64,000 bases of DNA from Holacanthus passer (Eukaryota > Chordata > Actinopteri > Pomacanthidae), in NCBI GenBank assembly GCA_025331565.1, contig JAFREQ010000064.1:1243501-1307500 (forward strand). The letters run 5' to 3'. The position numbers and the translations under genes are program-made. Below are positions 13,316-25,327 of the stretch, piece after piece; the first letter of the stretch is position 1; every line of letters starts with the position of its first letter. Under the pieces are notes generated by a model. It did no database searches and was not told where the DNA came from. It saw only the letters and a program-made list of their open reading frames with translations.

Positions 13316-14584
13316 GGCGGCGCGCTGAGTGTCCTGGTGTCATTAGTGATCGTAGCAGGACTCTAATCATTGCTTTTGTTTACCCATCATCCAGACGCTG
13401 CTGCTCTGCTGACTTTCAATCACACACAGTGACAAACTCTGTGTGTCTCATCCCGTCGTCTCTCTTTCTCTCTCAGACCTGTGGCCTCCTCGTCTCTCTG
13501 TCGCCCTGTGACACTTCCTCAGTCTTTTACAGGAGCGTTCAAAGAAGAACAGAACGAGGCCTGATCTCACGCTGTTTGACCTTTAAATCAAGATCCGGGG
13601 TGAAATCCTGCGCTGCTGCGTCGTCGCATCTCTGACAATTAATTTAAGGTTAATCGTCCTTTACATGTTTGAGATTCAGCGGCAAAGCAAACGTGGTCAT
13701 AGTTTCATACATGACTTCAGTGATTTACATGTTGTCTTCTTGTTCCCATGATTCCTGGAGTCTTGTCCCTGTGAGGTTCAGATTTACATATTTCTTATTC
13801 GTAATTTATTCAGATGAAGTTATAAATATTTGAAGAGGCTTTTTGTTTTGGTTTCTTCATTTTCTTCCTCTTTTGATCTGCGTTTTTTCGATATTCTTAA
13901 ACTTTCATTTCTCTCCGTGTTCTGAGTTTAGAATAACATTACTTTGCTGTGTGTCGCAGACCAGCGAGACGTTTCTGTTGTCTCAGCTTCGCTCTGGAGA
14001 AATAATGGTTTCATCCTCAGGCCTCAAAAAATAATTGAAATTAAACGTTTGATGAGAGGTTGTGAGATTAAACACCCACAAGCCCAAGAAGGATGAAAAC
14101 TGATGCCACGTGCATCTGAAAATAGAGAAATTAGAAAACAGGTAGAATTCATTCAGTAAGAGAGTGAACATCGTTAAACATCCATCTGCTCGTATTAATC
14201 ATTCTTAGCATCTTTTTATTGGATATTTGAACACAGTTCAGACTGACTGATGTTTGATTTCACTTTTATAACACGGATCTTCTCTGATTTCCCCTGAAAG
14301 TTCAGCAGCTCCTCGGCGCCGTCGTCTGTAATAACAGCTGTCAAACCTCGGCGGCCGCTGGGAGACGCTGCCTCCTTCAAACCGTCTCCACGTTTTATTG
14401 GATTCCAGCTTCGTCCGTCCTCGGCGTCCAGCTCGGACAGTCTGAGCTGCAGGACCGGCTTCCTGCTTCCCGCTTCTTCTACTTCTGCTCCTCCTCCCTC
14501 CGCTTTCAATTTGCACTTACTCTCACTTGGCTGCTTTCATCCGTGAAGTGTGAAAAACATGTAAAATGCATGTGTGAGTCGCAG

Positions 14585-14830
14585 CTCTGTGAATCTGTGA
14601 TCGCTCCGCTGTCGTCTGCCGCCGCGCGTGTCATTAAACAAATTAGGCTCATATAGTCTCACCTTGAGTCTCCTCGCAGCCAGAGATCGCAATCAAGCCG
14701 ACACGTGTGGCTTTATTGGCGACGCATGTTACACGCTTGACATGTGTGTAAGAGATTTGTCAGCAGTATGTTGAGGTGATTTTCTGCTCCGGAGTCATCA
14801 TGTAATTATCTGCTCGGGATGGAAAGTCAG
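14585..14830. promoter_or_regulatory. Candidate conserved noncoding block
   Basis: This is unique, repeat-free intronic sequence with homeodomain-type ATTA cores (TGTCATTAAACAAATTAGGC, CATGTAATTATC) and GGCTTTATTGGCGACGC. Composition and motif density resemble vertebrate intronic enhancers. This is a guess without alignment. Confidence 0.25.
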
Positions 14831-14960
14831 GAAAGTCAGTAATGATGATTATTTCCAGGTGAAAGACGACAACAACATCTGGTCTTTGTGCCGTTCCAAC
14901 ACACACATCGGCAGTTCATTGGAGATGGATGATTTTGTCTGTACATGTAATGGAAAGTGC

Positions 14961-14990
14961 ATTGTCTGGCCAAAAGTATGTGGACACTGA
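14961..14990 (+). mobile_element. Short DNA-transposon end remnant
   Basis: TCTGGCCAAAAGTATGTGGA followed by CACTGA resembles the terminal sequence of a common fish DNA element (…TTTGGCCAAAAGTATGTGGACAC…) recalled from memory. No second end was found nearby, so this is only a fragment. Confidence 0.5.
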
Positions 14991-15708
14991 CATGATGGCA
15001 ATATAAGCAACAGTTGAACACGAGGATGAAATTAGAAAAACATTTTCTTTATTCTCTTTTATTTCTTTATTTTCAGATTGTCGTCCAAATCAATATCTGA
15101 ATTACCAAAGAACAGTTTGAATTCCAGTCACCCTGATGTCGACTTTTCATCTTGTTGAACATCTTAATCTGTTTCCATGATTTTCATTTCTGATTTTTAT
15201 TTCTCATTCACCTTTTAAACCTCTTTTCATCTTTGTCCTACTTGTCTTTTCTTTTTCTTCTCCTCCTCTCTTCTTCTTCTTCTCGACTTTAATTATCACC
15301 TTTTTTTCTTCTTTCCCTCCTCTTTCTGCTTTCTGCTTTTTTTCCCAACGTGTTTTTAATGTCTCGGCCATTTTGGATGTTTTTTCTCTGAGGTTGGATT
15401 ATTTTCAAACCCGGCACATGTTTTTTTTTCTTTGTTAATTTCAATAACCTGAACATGTTTTTCAGCCTACTTTCAGCACATGTTCAGTCTTTTCAGACAG
15501 GATAAAGCTTCATTCATCCTCTGAGAAAGAGGACACTGCTGCAGCTGTTAGCGGGTCTGCAGGTTGAATGGAGGCTTGTTTTTGAAAACCCACCTTCCCA
15601 TTCATTCATCAGTCAACATCTGCAGGACTCGACCCTCCGCTCCCACATGTTCATCCTTTCAAAGCCCACAAGGTCATCTGCAGCACGAACACACAACCTG
15701 ATCGCTGC

Positions 15709-15710
<2 letters not shown>

Positions 15711-15740
<30 letters not shown>
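15711..15740 (+). repeat. (GT)n microsatellite
   Basis: Fifteen GT units after CGCTGCGC. Confidence 0.97.
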
Positions 15741-15743
<3 letters not shown>

Positions 15744-16836
15744 AGACAGAGTAGTTCAGTCTATTATCTACAAGGTGAAATAACATTTACAGTTCATCAA
15801 TCTGGAACTGTAATTTGAAAAATGCCAAAGTAGGATTCAAAACAAAATTCAAAAAGATTTTAAAACTGTTTAAGCTTCTTTAGCTGCTAGATGCACTTTT
15901 TTCACTGTGTTTCTGCTGTTTGTGGCTTCTTCACTGAAGTTGATAAAAACTGAGACTCAACCAAAACAGTAAATGTGCTGTAAAATCCAAACAAAGAGCT
16001 GAAGGGGGCTAAAATGCTCAGAGAAGCTCATGTGATGATTAGCTGTGATTTTTGTCATGATGATCGACTCGTTGATCTTTGACCCATTGTTCATATAAAG
16101 TATTGATCAGTGCAGCTTTAAGGACTCACTAACATTGATGATTAGTTTGCTGACGTTTGCTGAGGCCATTTCTACTGAAGCAATAACAGATGATTTTTAC
16201 ATCAGTGATAAAGTTACTAAAGTTACTAAATATAAACCCTGTGTAAAAGGTGCCTTATTTGAAAGTGATACCAGATGTGGTTTTAAAGTCTTTAACAAAG
16301 CCAGATATTTTATACATGTACAGAAACCCTAAAAATCCTCATGATATTTAATTTATCTGACGGTTGTGCCCTTTTCTTCTAACAGATTTAGTCCTTAAAG
16401 TTTTACAATCGTTCCTCCAAACCTGTTATTGTAAGATATAAATTCTTCCACACGTCTTTTAAAACTCCCAAGTTCCCAGAATCAAGAACGAGAACCTGCA
16501 GCCTTGAACGTTCACTGAGTTAAAGTCTGATCTGGACCAGAGAGCAACACGTAGTGTGATCAGCTGATGACAACACACACACATACACACCCGCAGGCTC
16601 GGTCTGTCACAGACTGATGTGTGTTGACTCCTGGAACGAGAACTTTGCATTTAAAATATCTGTCAAACATGTGACAGGTTGATTGACGCACTCGGCTCCG
16701 CCCACACCGCACACACAGCTGCGCCGCACACAAACACGTACACACACTAATTGATGTAAGTCCACACACACACAAAGTACACAAACATGTTTTAACCAGT
16801 TTTCCTGCAGCAGCCGTTAACACAACAACACAAGGG

Positions 16837-16840
<4 letters not shown>

Positions 16841-16883
<43 letters not shown>
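16841..16883 (+). repeat. (CA)n microsatellite
   Basis: About 21 CA units. Confidence 0.97.
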
Positions 16884-16885
<2 letters not shown>

Positions 16886-18109
16886 CTTCATCCCAACAGG
16901 TAATAGTGTCATTTTTCACGGTGTGGCCGCGTCCCCGAACTCCTCGGCCCTCATTAATCTCCCTAATGGAGAAGTAAGTGATCGGAAACACGGGCTTTAA
17001 TCACGTTTCCTCTGCTGCCTCGTTCAGGCTGAAGGCTCAGACTCTCAGCTTCTTCTGTCCTCTGATGATTTTCTGGAGTTGTTTGATTGAAGCCACGTTG
17101 ATGTGCAGTTAGTTGCAGTGTCAGATTAAACCATGTGTTTGAGAATTGCTTCGTTGTGTTTGATCTCCAGCTGCCGACGTGTTCAGTTCAAGTGTCCAAC
17201 ATGTTAAAAGTGTTACTTCAAGGTTCCTGCAGGTGAGGTGATGATTGAGGAAGTTCACTTTGAGTAAATCAGTCTGAAGGTTTATCAGACACCAAAACAC
17301 TATGAGACAGGATTTTATAGCTGGGAGATGGTTCTTGTCTTCAGCTGAAACACACCTTTCACTCTGCAGAGTAATAATGAACATGTGCTTGTATGAAGCT
17401 GCCTGTGTTGCCTGATGTCACTGTGTTGCTGCAAAAGTTGAGCTGCGTGAACTTTTTTGCCGAACAACCTCGTGCTGCTGTTTTCGTGTCCTCGCTGAAG
17501 GAGGTCGTGTGTGTTGATGTCTGTGCTTCTGCTCACTGACATAAACTTTATGACTCTTTCTGGCCTTGTGTTGAAATGTTCTCTTCTTCGGTCCTTCGGG
17601 CTGGAAATGTGTCAGGCTTGAGGTTTTGACGTGTTGCAGTCGTCCTGAACAGTCGGACACTTCGACCTGTTTCTGCACATTTTCTCTCCACACAGTCGTG
17701 AAGTTGTTCTTGAGATGTTGAACATGTTTCTGTTGGTCACTTCTTCTTCTTTCCCTCTGGATAAATGAACCTGTTGCCTGAAGACGTTTCATTAGCAGCT
17801 TATGAAGAATTGATGACTCGCTGGCATCAAAGATTCATTCTTTAAACCTTGGCTTTTATTCATGTTCTGTTCGTAATCCTGTCTGTTCTTTATTCATCCT
17901 TCCGTCTGGACTGTTTGCTGCTGCGATCATCTTCACTCGTCGGCTGCTCATCTTGTGTTTTGTCCACTCGAAGACGAATTTCCACGACTGTAATTTGACC
18001 TAAAGGTGAAGTGACTGATCAGCTGCTTAATTGTCTTCTCCCTGTAGTTTGGTGTCAGTCAGTCTTTTCCTGTCTAATGAATGAACCACTGAGAGCGCTG
18101 AGGAGGAGG

Positions 18110-18310
18110 GAAGAGCCTTTTATCTCCCGCCGGCCTTTGTTGCCTGTTTTGTCCGACCTGACACGATCCTCCGTCGCTCGCTGCATCCTGATGAGCTCTG
18201 GCTGCTCGAACTCAACCCGCTGCCCATTTGCATTTTACTTTCGACCCAGCAGCTTGCATCACCGGGAGATTAGATCCATCGACCACCAGCGAGATGAATC
18301 CTGATTCTGA
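18110..18310. promoter_or_regulatory. Candidate conserved noncoding block with octamer
   Basis: Unique sequence containing the canonical POU octamer ATTTGCAT at 18226-18233, with GAGATTAGATCC downstream. Function is inferred only from the motif and the lack of repeats. Confidence 0.25.
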
Positions 18311-18562
18311 GATTATCCCCCAAACAGAACAGAGATGTCGAAGCCTCCTGTTAACTGTACTTGAACTTGTTGAATCCTAAAATAATCATAATCATAATTA
18401 GCATCTTGTCTTAGTTTTTTACTGAGATGTGAGATAAGAGTTCTGCAGGAAGTGGGTGGGCTCTCCACTTCAAAAGATGTTGTCTTCACACATTAACTAA
18501 TGCAGAATTAGAGATGCTGCAAAATGTGTTCACACATTCTGAGCAGGATTTTTAACTAATCT

Positions 18563-19113
18563 ACAACCCTGATTCCAAAACAGTTGTGATGCTGTGTGAA
18601 ACATAAATAAAACAAGAATCCAGTCATTCACAAACAAGTGAATGTGAAGTTGTTCCTGAGTCCATGTATTAATCTCCTTCATCCCTGTGTTCACAAAGTA
18701 AGATAAGATAAGACAAGATAAACCTTTATTCGTTCCTCAGTGGGGAAATTTGCAAAGTGTTGACCCTCTCTCCATCCTCTCTGTGAACGACTGAGTCTTT
18801 CCAGGATGAACCTTTCAGACCCAATCATGATCCTATCACCTGTTACCAATGAACCTGTTTACCTGTGGAAGGATCCAAACAGGTGTTTTTGGATCAGGCC
18901 ACAACTTTCACAGTCTTTTATTGCTCCTGTCCAACTGGTTAGAAACATGTTGCTGCATCAGATTCAGAAGAAACAGATATTTACAAAAATCAATGAAGTT
19001 GATCAGATCAAATATTAAATTTATTGACTTTTTGCTGTTTTCCAAAGAAATTAGCATATGATGACTTTCTGTTTATGTTTTACAGCATCCAAACTTTTTG
19101 GAATCAGGGTTGT
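18563..19113. mobile_element. Non-autonomous DNA transposon with terminal inverted repeats, fish family
   Basis: The left end ACAACCCTGATTCCAAAAC (from 18563) and right end TTTTTGGAATCAGGGTTGT (to 19113) are near-perfect inverted repeats about 550 bp apart. The interior carries sequence I recognise from a widespread teleost element, for example AATGAACCTGTTTACCTGTG and the tail TTTATGTTTTACAGCATCC. The left flank is TA and the right TT, consistent with a decayed TA target duplication as in Tc1/mariner-type elements (inference). The 70-residue open frames inside are by-products of the repeat, not genes. Confidence 0.85.
18698..18758 (+). repeat. GATAA-type retroposon tail nested in the TIR element
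   Basis: AAGTAAGATAAGATAAGACA leads into AACCTTTATTCGTTCC and CAGTGGGGAAATTTGC. This module is common in fish genomes and recurs at 40160-40215 and, inverted, at 40462-40511. It sits inside the 18.6-19.1 kb TIR element, implying either a nested insertion or incorporation into the family. Confidence 0.75.
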
Positions 19114-19163
19114 TGCTCGAATTTCATCTTGAAACACACTTTATCCTCAATATCTCTTTCATG

Positions 19164-19164
<1 letters not shown>

Positions 19165-19199
<35 letters not shown>

Positions 19200-19372
19200 A
19201 TACAACCACTCAGATGGTGTCAAGTTGTACCAGAGCAGCCATTTTGTCTCTGCTGGGAGAATCAATGGCCCATTCTGTCTCTGGCCATATTGTGTCTGTG
19301 AGCTAATCAGCCATCCAGGCAGCATAATGGAGGCAGGCAGAGCGCGCACACACACACACACGCACACACACA
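19165..19372 (+). repeat. Two (CA)n microsatellites
   Basis: (CA)n at 19165-19197 and an interrupted CA tract at 19345-19372, shortly 3' of the TIR element. Confidence 0.95.
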
Positions 19373-19813
19373 TTTTTCCATAGGAAAGCGGAGGCCAACA
19401 GAGAGACATACCTCAGGATTACAGCAGAGTAAGGAGAAGCAGAATAGAGGCGTCAGCAGAGAAGCCGAAATGAAACCAGCCAAACATGGAGTCGCATACA
19501 AATGGACGTCGAGTCCTTACAGTCGCATCACAGATCTCCTAGCAACTCCGTCCAGCACAGGAACGGAGGCAGCGTTAGAGCAGAGATGTGTCTGTTTTTG
19601 AAGCCTCACGTTCAGTCAGAGTCAGAAACACAACGAGGCCGAGAGACGAAGACGGAGGCTTGAAAACACGGTGCGAGCTCGTCTCGTGTCTGTTCGTGGT
19701 TTGATGTCTTTGTCTTCAGCGTCTGATGGAGGAGCAGCTCGCGCTTCAGTGTCCTACTTAATTCAACAGGTGTGTGTTTGTATGCATATCACACAGCGAG
19801 AGACCGGCGGGGG

Positions 19814-19854
19814 GTGTGTGTGTGTGTGTGTGTGGTGTGTGTGTGTGTGTGTGT
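19814..19854 (+). repeat. (TG)n microsatellite
   Basis: About 20 units with one GG interruption. It flanks the repeat at 19911-20325. Confidence 0.95.
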
Positions 19855-19910
19855 CATGGATTGAATCCTGCCTCGGGCGTCTGAAAATGCATAAATATGC
19901 AGGACAAACA

Positions 19911-20325
19911 CACAGAGTTCTTCTATACTTGTCAGGACCCTGAGTGAGAAAATTGACTCTAACCTAAAGCTGATTCTGACGTTTACTGTAAAACCGAGTC
20001 CAAACCCGACCCTTTTTAAAAATGTCCCCACTTTTGATAAATGTCCTCATTTCCAACATGTCCTCACTTTACATAATTGTCTCAAAATTTCCCCACATTT
20101 GAAATACATCCACTCTTTTCTAAAATGTCTGCACTTTTGAAAAATGTCCTCACTTTCCAAAATTTTGCACATTTAACAAAATCACTCTCATTTAACTAAA
20201 ATGTTCCGACTGTGTTAAATGTACTTTCTCTCCAACAAGTCTTCACTTCATCCATTTTTCTTTTTAAAAATGTTGTCCCTCTCTAAATATCGGTCCTCGT
20301 GGAGACACATGTGACCAGCATCATG
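19911..20325. repeat. Degenerate repeat with AAATGTCCTCACTT units between (TG)n and (CA)n
   Basis: It begins CTATACTTGTCAGGACCCTG and contains TAACCTAAAGC. Diverged units follow of the form AAATGTCC(C/T)CACTTT at about 20020, 20039, 20057, 20125 and 20143, then GGTCCTCGTGGAGACACATG just before a (CA)n tract. This resembles a fish repeat of GTGAGGACC…GTCCTCAC type, recalled from memory, that is typically found between CA/TG runs. Confidence 0.6.

Positions 20326-20328
<3 letters not shown>

Positions 20329-20356
<28 letters not shown>
20329..20356 (+). repeat. (AC)n microsatellite
   Basis: Fourteen AC units at the 3' edge of the repeat at 19911-20325. Confidence 0.95.
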
Positions 20357-20995
20357 CATCTCTTATTTTCAAAGCTATGAAGGACGTGATGTGATGTGAG
20401 TGTCGAGTGCTGCCATGGACATTTTTCCCAGGAGGCCTTGGGAGCAAATGGTTCTTTATTGTAAATGTACAAGGTCCAGTGGTGGAAAACACACTCACAC
20501 ACACACACTTAAAAATCCATCAGAGCTCTTTTGAGGCCACAAAATGAGGATGTTCATTTCTTTATTTGCTCTTGAGAGTTTCCATGTTTGACCATCCATG
20601 TTCAGTCTGACATGTTGTGAACATACAGAACTCCATGTTTCCTGTTTCTCTCCTCTCGATCCTTTTAAATGCCACATTGAAAAAATCAATTGATTACTTT
20701 TCTTTTAAAATTCAGTTAATGTGGAGCCATAACTCAAATTTCTGATATTAAGTGAAAACATTACAGAATTTTTTCACTTTTTAAAGCCTCAGTTCATTAG
20801 TTTCCTCAAACAGCTGCTCACTGTAGTTTTTATCAGACAAACAGGAGGAGACAGTTCATGTGTTGGGGACTATTTTCAGCGGCGGATGAATCCACATTTG
20901 GTCTCTAGTGAGTCTTTGTGTTTGTGATTGAGTCCAGATAAACGACAGTGTGAGAGTTGATGGTGATGAAGGAACAACAGTGATGAGTTTTAATG

Positions 20996-21054
20996 GACAC
21001 AGAGGACGAAGACAGATCAGACTGAGACACAGAGGACGAAGACAGATGAGACTG
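20996..21054 (+). repeat. 30-bp tandem duplication
   Basis: AGAGGACGAAGACAGAT begins at 21001 and again at 21031, with flanking bases also duplicated (GACAC…AGACTG). There are two copies differing at one or two bases. Confidence 0.9.
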
Positions 21055-21179
21055 TGAAAGTTGTTGGAGACACGGCTGGTTTGAGTCTCTTCATAAGATT
21101 TGTTAGAGATAACTGAGTTTTTCTACTAAACTTCATAGCAGCACTTATTTATTTTCACTATTCCTCCCTTGGACAAGTA

Positions 21180-21660
21180 TTTTTAAAAAGATCAAACTTC
21201 TTTCCCTGATCCAGCAACATATATTCCACCCACCTGGTTCCCTCCTCATCCTCCTCTGTCTCTGTCTTTCCGAGCGTTGTCCCATCTGCATATTATAATT
21301 GAGGTCGAAAGCCTTCTCTGTCTGTATGTATTTGCTCCGCCGTGGCGACCCTCCTCTCGCGGTCATTATGCACCACGCTCGCTCACTCTGTATGCAAACT
21401 AGATGACAGCTGGACCTCGGACGCCCGCCGGCCAATTGAAGCCAAGTTTTGATGGCGAGTCCGGGCTTCGGCGAGGCTTCTGGAGACAGATCAATAACTA
21501 CAACGATCCCTGCGATGTCTGTCTGAGATGTTTGGTAATAACCCTCACTGCCGCCGCTTCTATCTGTCTCGCACCACGCCGCCGCCGCCGCCACGCTCCT
21601 ATGAATAAATCGAGCCTGATGAATGCCACAGTGGCTTTCAGGCTGTGATTGGACTCAGAG
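21180..21660. promoter_or_regulatory. Candidate conserved noncoding block
   Basis: About 480 bp free of simple repeats apart from a short GCC run. It has octamer-like TATGCAAACTAG, ATCTGCATATTATAATTGAG and GGCCAATTGAAGCC. The density of distinct motifs and the absence of recognised transposon sequence make it one of the better enhancer candidates here. No conservation data were available. Confidence 0.28.
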
Positions 21661-23211
21661 GAGCTGGTCGCTGCTTGGTGAGTGTTTGGGATTCAAGAGG
21701 AGCTGCTTTAAGTCTCACTTGTCCATTTTAACTTACTTTACGTTCTCCCCTCTGTGTTTTCTATCGTGGAAAGTTTTCAGGACGGATGTTTTCCTGGAAC
21801 TTTTGTTAAAATTATTATTCATGGTTTATGGAGAGGAAGTTGTGGCACATCCCATCAACTCGAGTGCACCAGTGTCCACACTCTGAAATATAGTTTCAAA
21901 CCAGCAAGTCCTCACATCATATAAAATCACTGCCTGATTCTGTCTGGGAGCTTCAGTCCAGCGTGTGTCGACTCTTTACCTTCACGAGAAACAACAACAG
22001 AAGTTTAGATTCAGAAATTCAAAATGACTCAAAAAATAATTCACAAAATACTTCATTGCACATTTTCTATTAATATGTTCTGATAATAAGTAATCTGTTC
22101 TACAGAAGGAACCAAATGTAAAGTTAACATAAAAATACTAGAAAACAAGAAAATCAAACATTATAAGAAGTATAATGTTTTGCATTGCCTCTCATTTCTG
22201 AGGTCTTTCATCAGCTTTCATCACACTTCACCTCCTGATTTCAGAAAAGCTTCACGTTGGAGTCACCAGATGATTCAGAGTCAAACAGAAGGATCAGGAT
22301 CACAGACATTATCTTGTCTTGTTCTGTCATTTCTTGGCGTCCCAGCAGACGAGACAAACTGCTCCTCACCTTCTTTAACACGACACAAAGTCACAGGAGT
22401 GGAAACGTCCTTCGGTCCAAACAGCTCTTTCACAGTAATTAACCATGAACCTGGAGCTCTCAGGTTAACGATCACGGCCGTTTGACTCTGTGAGCTTTCA
22501 TTTGTCGCTCAGCAGGTGACGGATCATGAACTGGAAGAAGCTGTGAAGGACAAAAGGATTTTTTACATTTAAAGGACTTTTTCTGCCTCAATTAAAAACT
22601 TTTCATTTGCAAACTTGACCTATTCTCTAAAAAGAACCTCCTCCATGTCCCAGAATGCTTTGCAACATGGCTCACTGTGCCATTTACATGTAAGTGGAAC
22701 GAGCGATGGCGACGCGGTCGGGAGTTTTTCCAGCAGAGCGGCAGATTGCAGAGCACCGCCTCGGTGCCCAGTTACTGAAACATTTTCTGTCATCAGACTC
22801 GACTGGAGCCGCTGGAAACGTCCGGGTCTGACGCCATTTACTCCGTTTATGTTGTGTTATTCTCAGAAACACACACAGACGAGTAAACGAAACCAAAAAT
22901 AGATCCCCAGCATGTGATTCAGCTCCTGAACCTTCTCTCTTCTGTTTTTCTAACTGAGCAGAAACAACCAGCTCCAGTGGTGAGTTCTGCTCCGGCCTTC
23001 ACCTGCAACCGCTTCATTTTATTCCACAGTCACAGAGAGAAAAACACACTGTGGCTTTGTGTCCTGCACGTCGCACACACACACACACTCACACTCACAC
23101 AAACATCTGATAATTTTACTTCCTGCTATGAGATTCGGTATATTTTCCCTGCAAACACGACAATTAGAGCACAAGCTGTTCCACAGAGGCAGAGACAAGT
23201 GGGAAAACAAG

Positions 23212-23214
<3 letters not shown>

Positions 23215-23249
<35 letters not shown>
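23215..23249 (+). repeat. (TG)n microsatellite
   Basis: About 17 TG units. A short CA/CACT run lies upstream at 23072-23100. Confidence 0.96.
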
Positions 23250-23253
<4 letters not shown>

Positions 23254-23691
23254 TTGGCCTTACATGCATTGAATACAACTCATCTTAAAATATATAGCAC
23301 AAACACGGCGCCGTCCGTGGAGCCGCGCTGCAGGAGGGAATAAACACTGTTGTCAAATGTTCAAAAACATTGTTATTAGACATAATCATCAGTTTTGCAG
23401 TTGAATAAAACCAACGTTCATCTGATTACAGGGTCAGAACGAGCGTGTGAGTCAGCGGCTGTGGAGGCAGAGATAAAGACATTTAAACAAACATATACCG
23501 TCATTTGTTGGATATTATGTTGTTTCACTGTCTCTGCTGCTTTTATCTGTTTCCAGGCAAATTGGCAGCAGATGAAGTTTAATTGTCCTTGTTCAACTCA
23601 AATGAATCTTGTTTAATGACTTTGAGTAAGAGATTTTCAGGAATCAGAAAAATGTCTCAGGTCTCATCAAATGTCTTCACATACCACACAT

Positions 23692-23699
23692 TCTCTGTC

Positions 23700-23730
<31 letters not shown>

Positions 23731-23987
23731 CTCTCTCTGTCTCTCTCTCTCTCTGTCTCTCTCTGTCTCTCTCTCTGTCTCTGTCTGTCTCTCTCTGTCT
23801 CTGTCTCTCTCTCTCTCTCTGTCTGTCTCTCTCTGTCTCTCTCTCTCTCTGTCTGTCTCTCTCTGTCTCTCTCTCTCTCTGTCTCTCTCTCTGTCTCTGT
23901 CTCTCTCTCTGTCTCTGTCTGTCTCTGTCTCTCTCCCTCTCTGTCTGTCTCTCTTTCTGTCTCTCTCTCTGTCTCTCTCTGTTTCTC

Positions 23988-24018
<31 letters not shown>

Positions 24019-24025
24019 CTCTCTC
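23692..24025 (+). repeat. Long TCTC/TGTC compound simple-sequence array
   Basis: About 334 bp consist almost entirely of CTCTCT and CTGTCT units (TCTCTCTGTCTG…), with a few T or C interruptions near its 3' end. It is a homopyrimidine-rich strand with G only in TGT steps. Overlapping open frames of up to 174 codons translate to Leu-Ser-Val repeats and are artefacts. The tract is probably length-polymorphic. Confidence 0.97.
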
Positions 24026-24816
24026 ACTCCCTCAGACGATGTAATGAACTGCCTTCGCCCTCTCCAGACCTCATTGTCATGCACACCTTTACCTGCTCTT
24101 TAAAATGGGACACTTCAGTCCCTCTTCAATCTCTACCTCCGTCCTCACTCGCTCCGTCCCTCTTTGTGAGCAGCTATAATAGGATGAAGGGATGAGTGAC
24201 GGCCGCAGACAGTGAAGAAAGCGATAGAGAGGAGGAGGAAGATCTGAGGCTCGTCCTGGCAGGAAGTCAGAGCGATGAGGAGACATAATCATATATGATG
24301 GTTCAGAAAAGAGCATTAAGCACTGACGGTTTTCAACCACTTAGATGGAAAAAAAGTAATAACAGCAAATGCTATAATTTTCTTTTATATGTCTCATCAT
24401 TTAGGCAGAACGTACAGGAGGCATTTATCCCTGATGGTTATCAGAGTCTGAACTTTTCTGTCACTCTGTCGTTGGTGAAATTTGAATTTAAACTGAGGCG
24501 GAGATGCAGTTTCAGGAGGAAAAAAATCAATATCAGCTGGTATAAGGTAGCGAAACTTACGCTTACGCTTGATGGTGATTCCAGTAAAATCAATGGATCC
24601 AAGCCTGCGGGTCCAGTTCTGGTCCAGGACTGAGACCAGATGTTGGTGAAGTGGCCACAGGTCACATGACACCCACTGACCCACAAAGACTGATCCTGCA
24701 CACAGTCACTATGATAGAAACAGATGTAAAATGAAGAAGACATTTCATAAATACACACGACTGTTTGGTTTCCAGTTTCTCTGTTGTATAGTTTCTGACA
24801 GAAAGCCGGTGGTGGC

Positions 24817-24833
24817 GACCTCTAGTGGCCGTA
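24817..24833 (+). promoter_or_regulatory. CTCF-like motif
   Basis: GACCTCTAGTGGCCGTA resembles the CCTCTAGTGGCC variant of the CTCF core. It is about 540 bp from an inverse-oriented site at 25356. Confidence 0.4.
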
Positions 24834-25327
24834 GTAATTGTGGGAAGTCAGGTGACAGAAGATAAAGAGTCTGTATATGGAGGAGGTAGACTGACGGCTC
24901 AAACACACCCAGATTTTTCTGGTTAATCTTTTCCTGAATCTAACCAAACTGCAACCGTGTCACAACGTTAGATAGTGGTTACTTGATGTAACACCAGTTC
25001 TGTGAGTACGTGTTCCTGGTGCTGTTACTCTCCAAGGGTCATATATGTTTTGTTTCAGAAGTCATTGATGAACAAACTGCTCTGTTGTTTAAGTATGAGG
25101 ACGTTTTGCCTGTAACACAATCAGACTCACGATGGACAGTTTAAAACAAAAAGGAACAAAATCGATTACCCAAAATTACCCACAATGCAACTCAACCCCT
25201 GATCAGAGATTGATGTGTTCTGTTAGTAGCAGCTGATGTTTCCTGCAGCAGAGGAGCCGCTCCAGAGGTCAGAGGTCAGCTCACTTCTTGTGAGTAGTAG
25301 TAGTAGTAGTCTTCAATTGATGCTGAC

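Noticed and set aside
14216..14516. Two overlapping minus-strand frames of 92-97 codons
   Set aside because: Both frames look equally protein-like and neither matches a family. The GC-rich sequence simply lacks stops.
17418..17792. 124-codon minus-strand frame of mixed composition (MKRLQATGSFIQRERRRSDQ…)
   Set aside because: No recognisable family, basic and Gln/Ser-rich, no splice or promoter context. The region may be an old repeat, as GAAACGTCTTCAGGCAACAG on the minus strand resembles a fish repeat module.
23583..24195. Overlapping 135-174-codon open frames
   Set aside because: They are translations of the TCTC/TGTC array (Leu-Ser-Val and Arg-Glu repeats).
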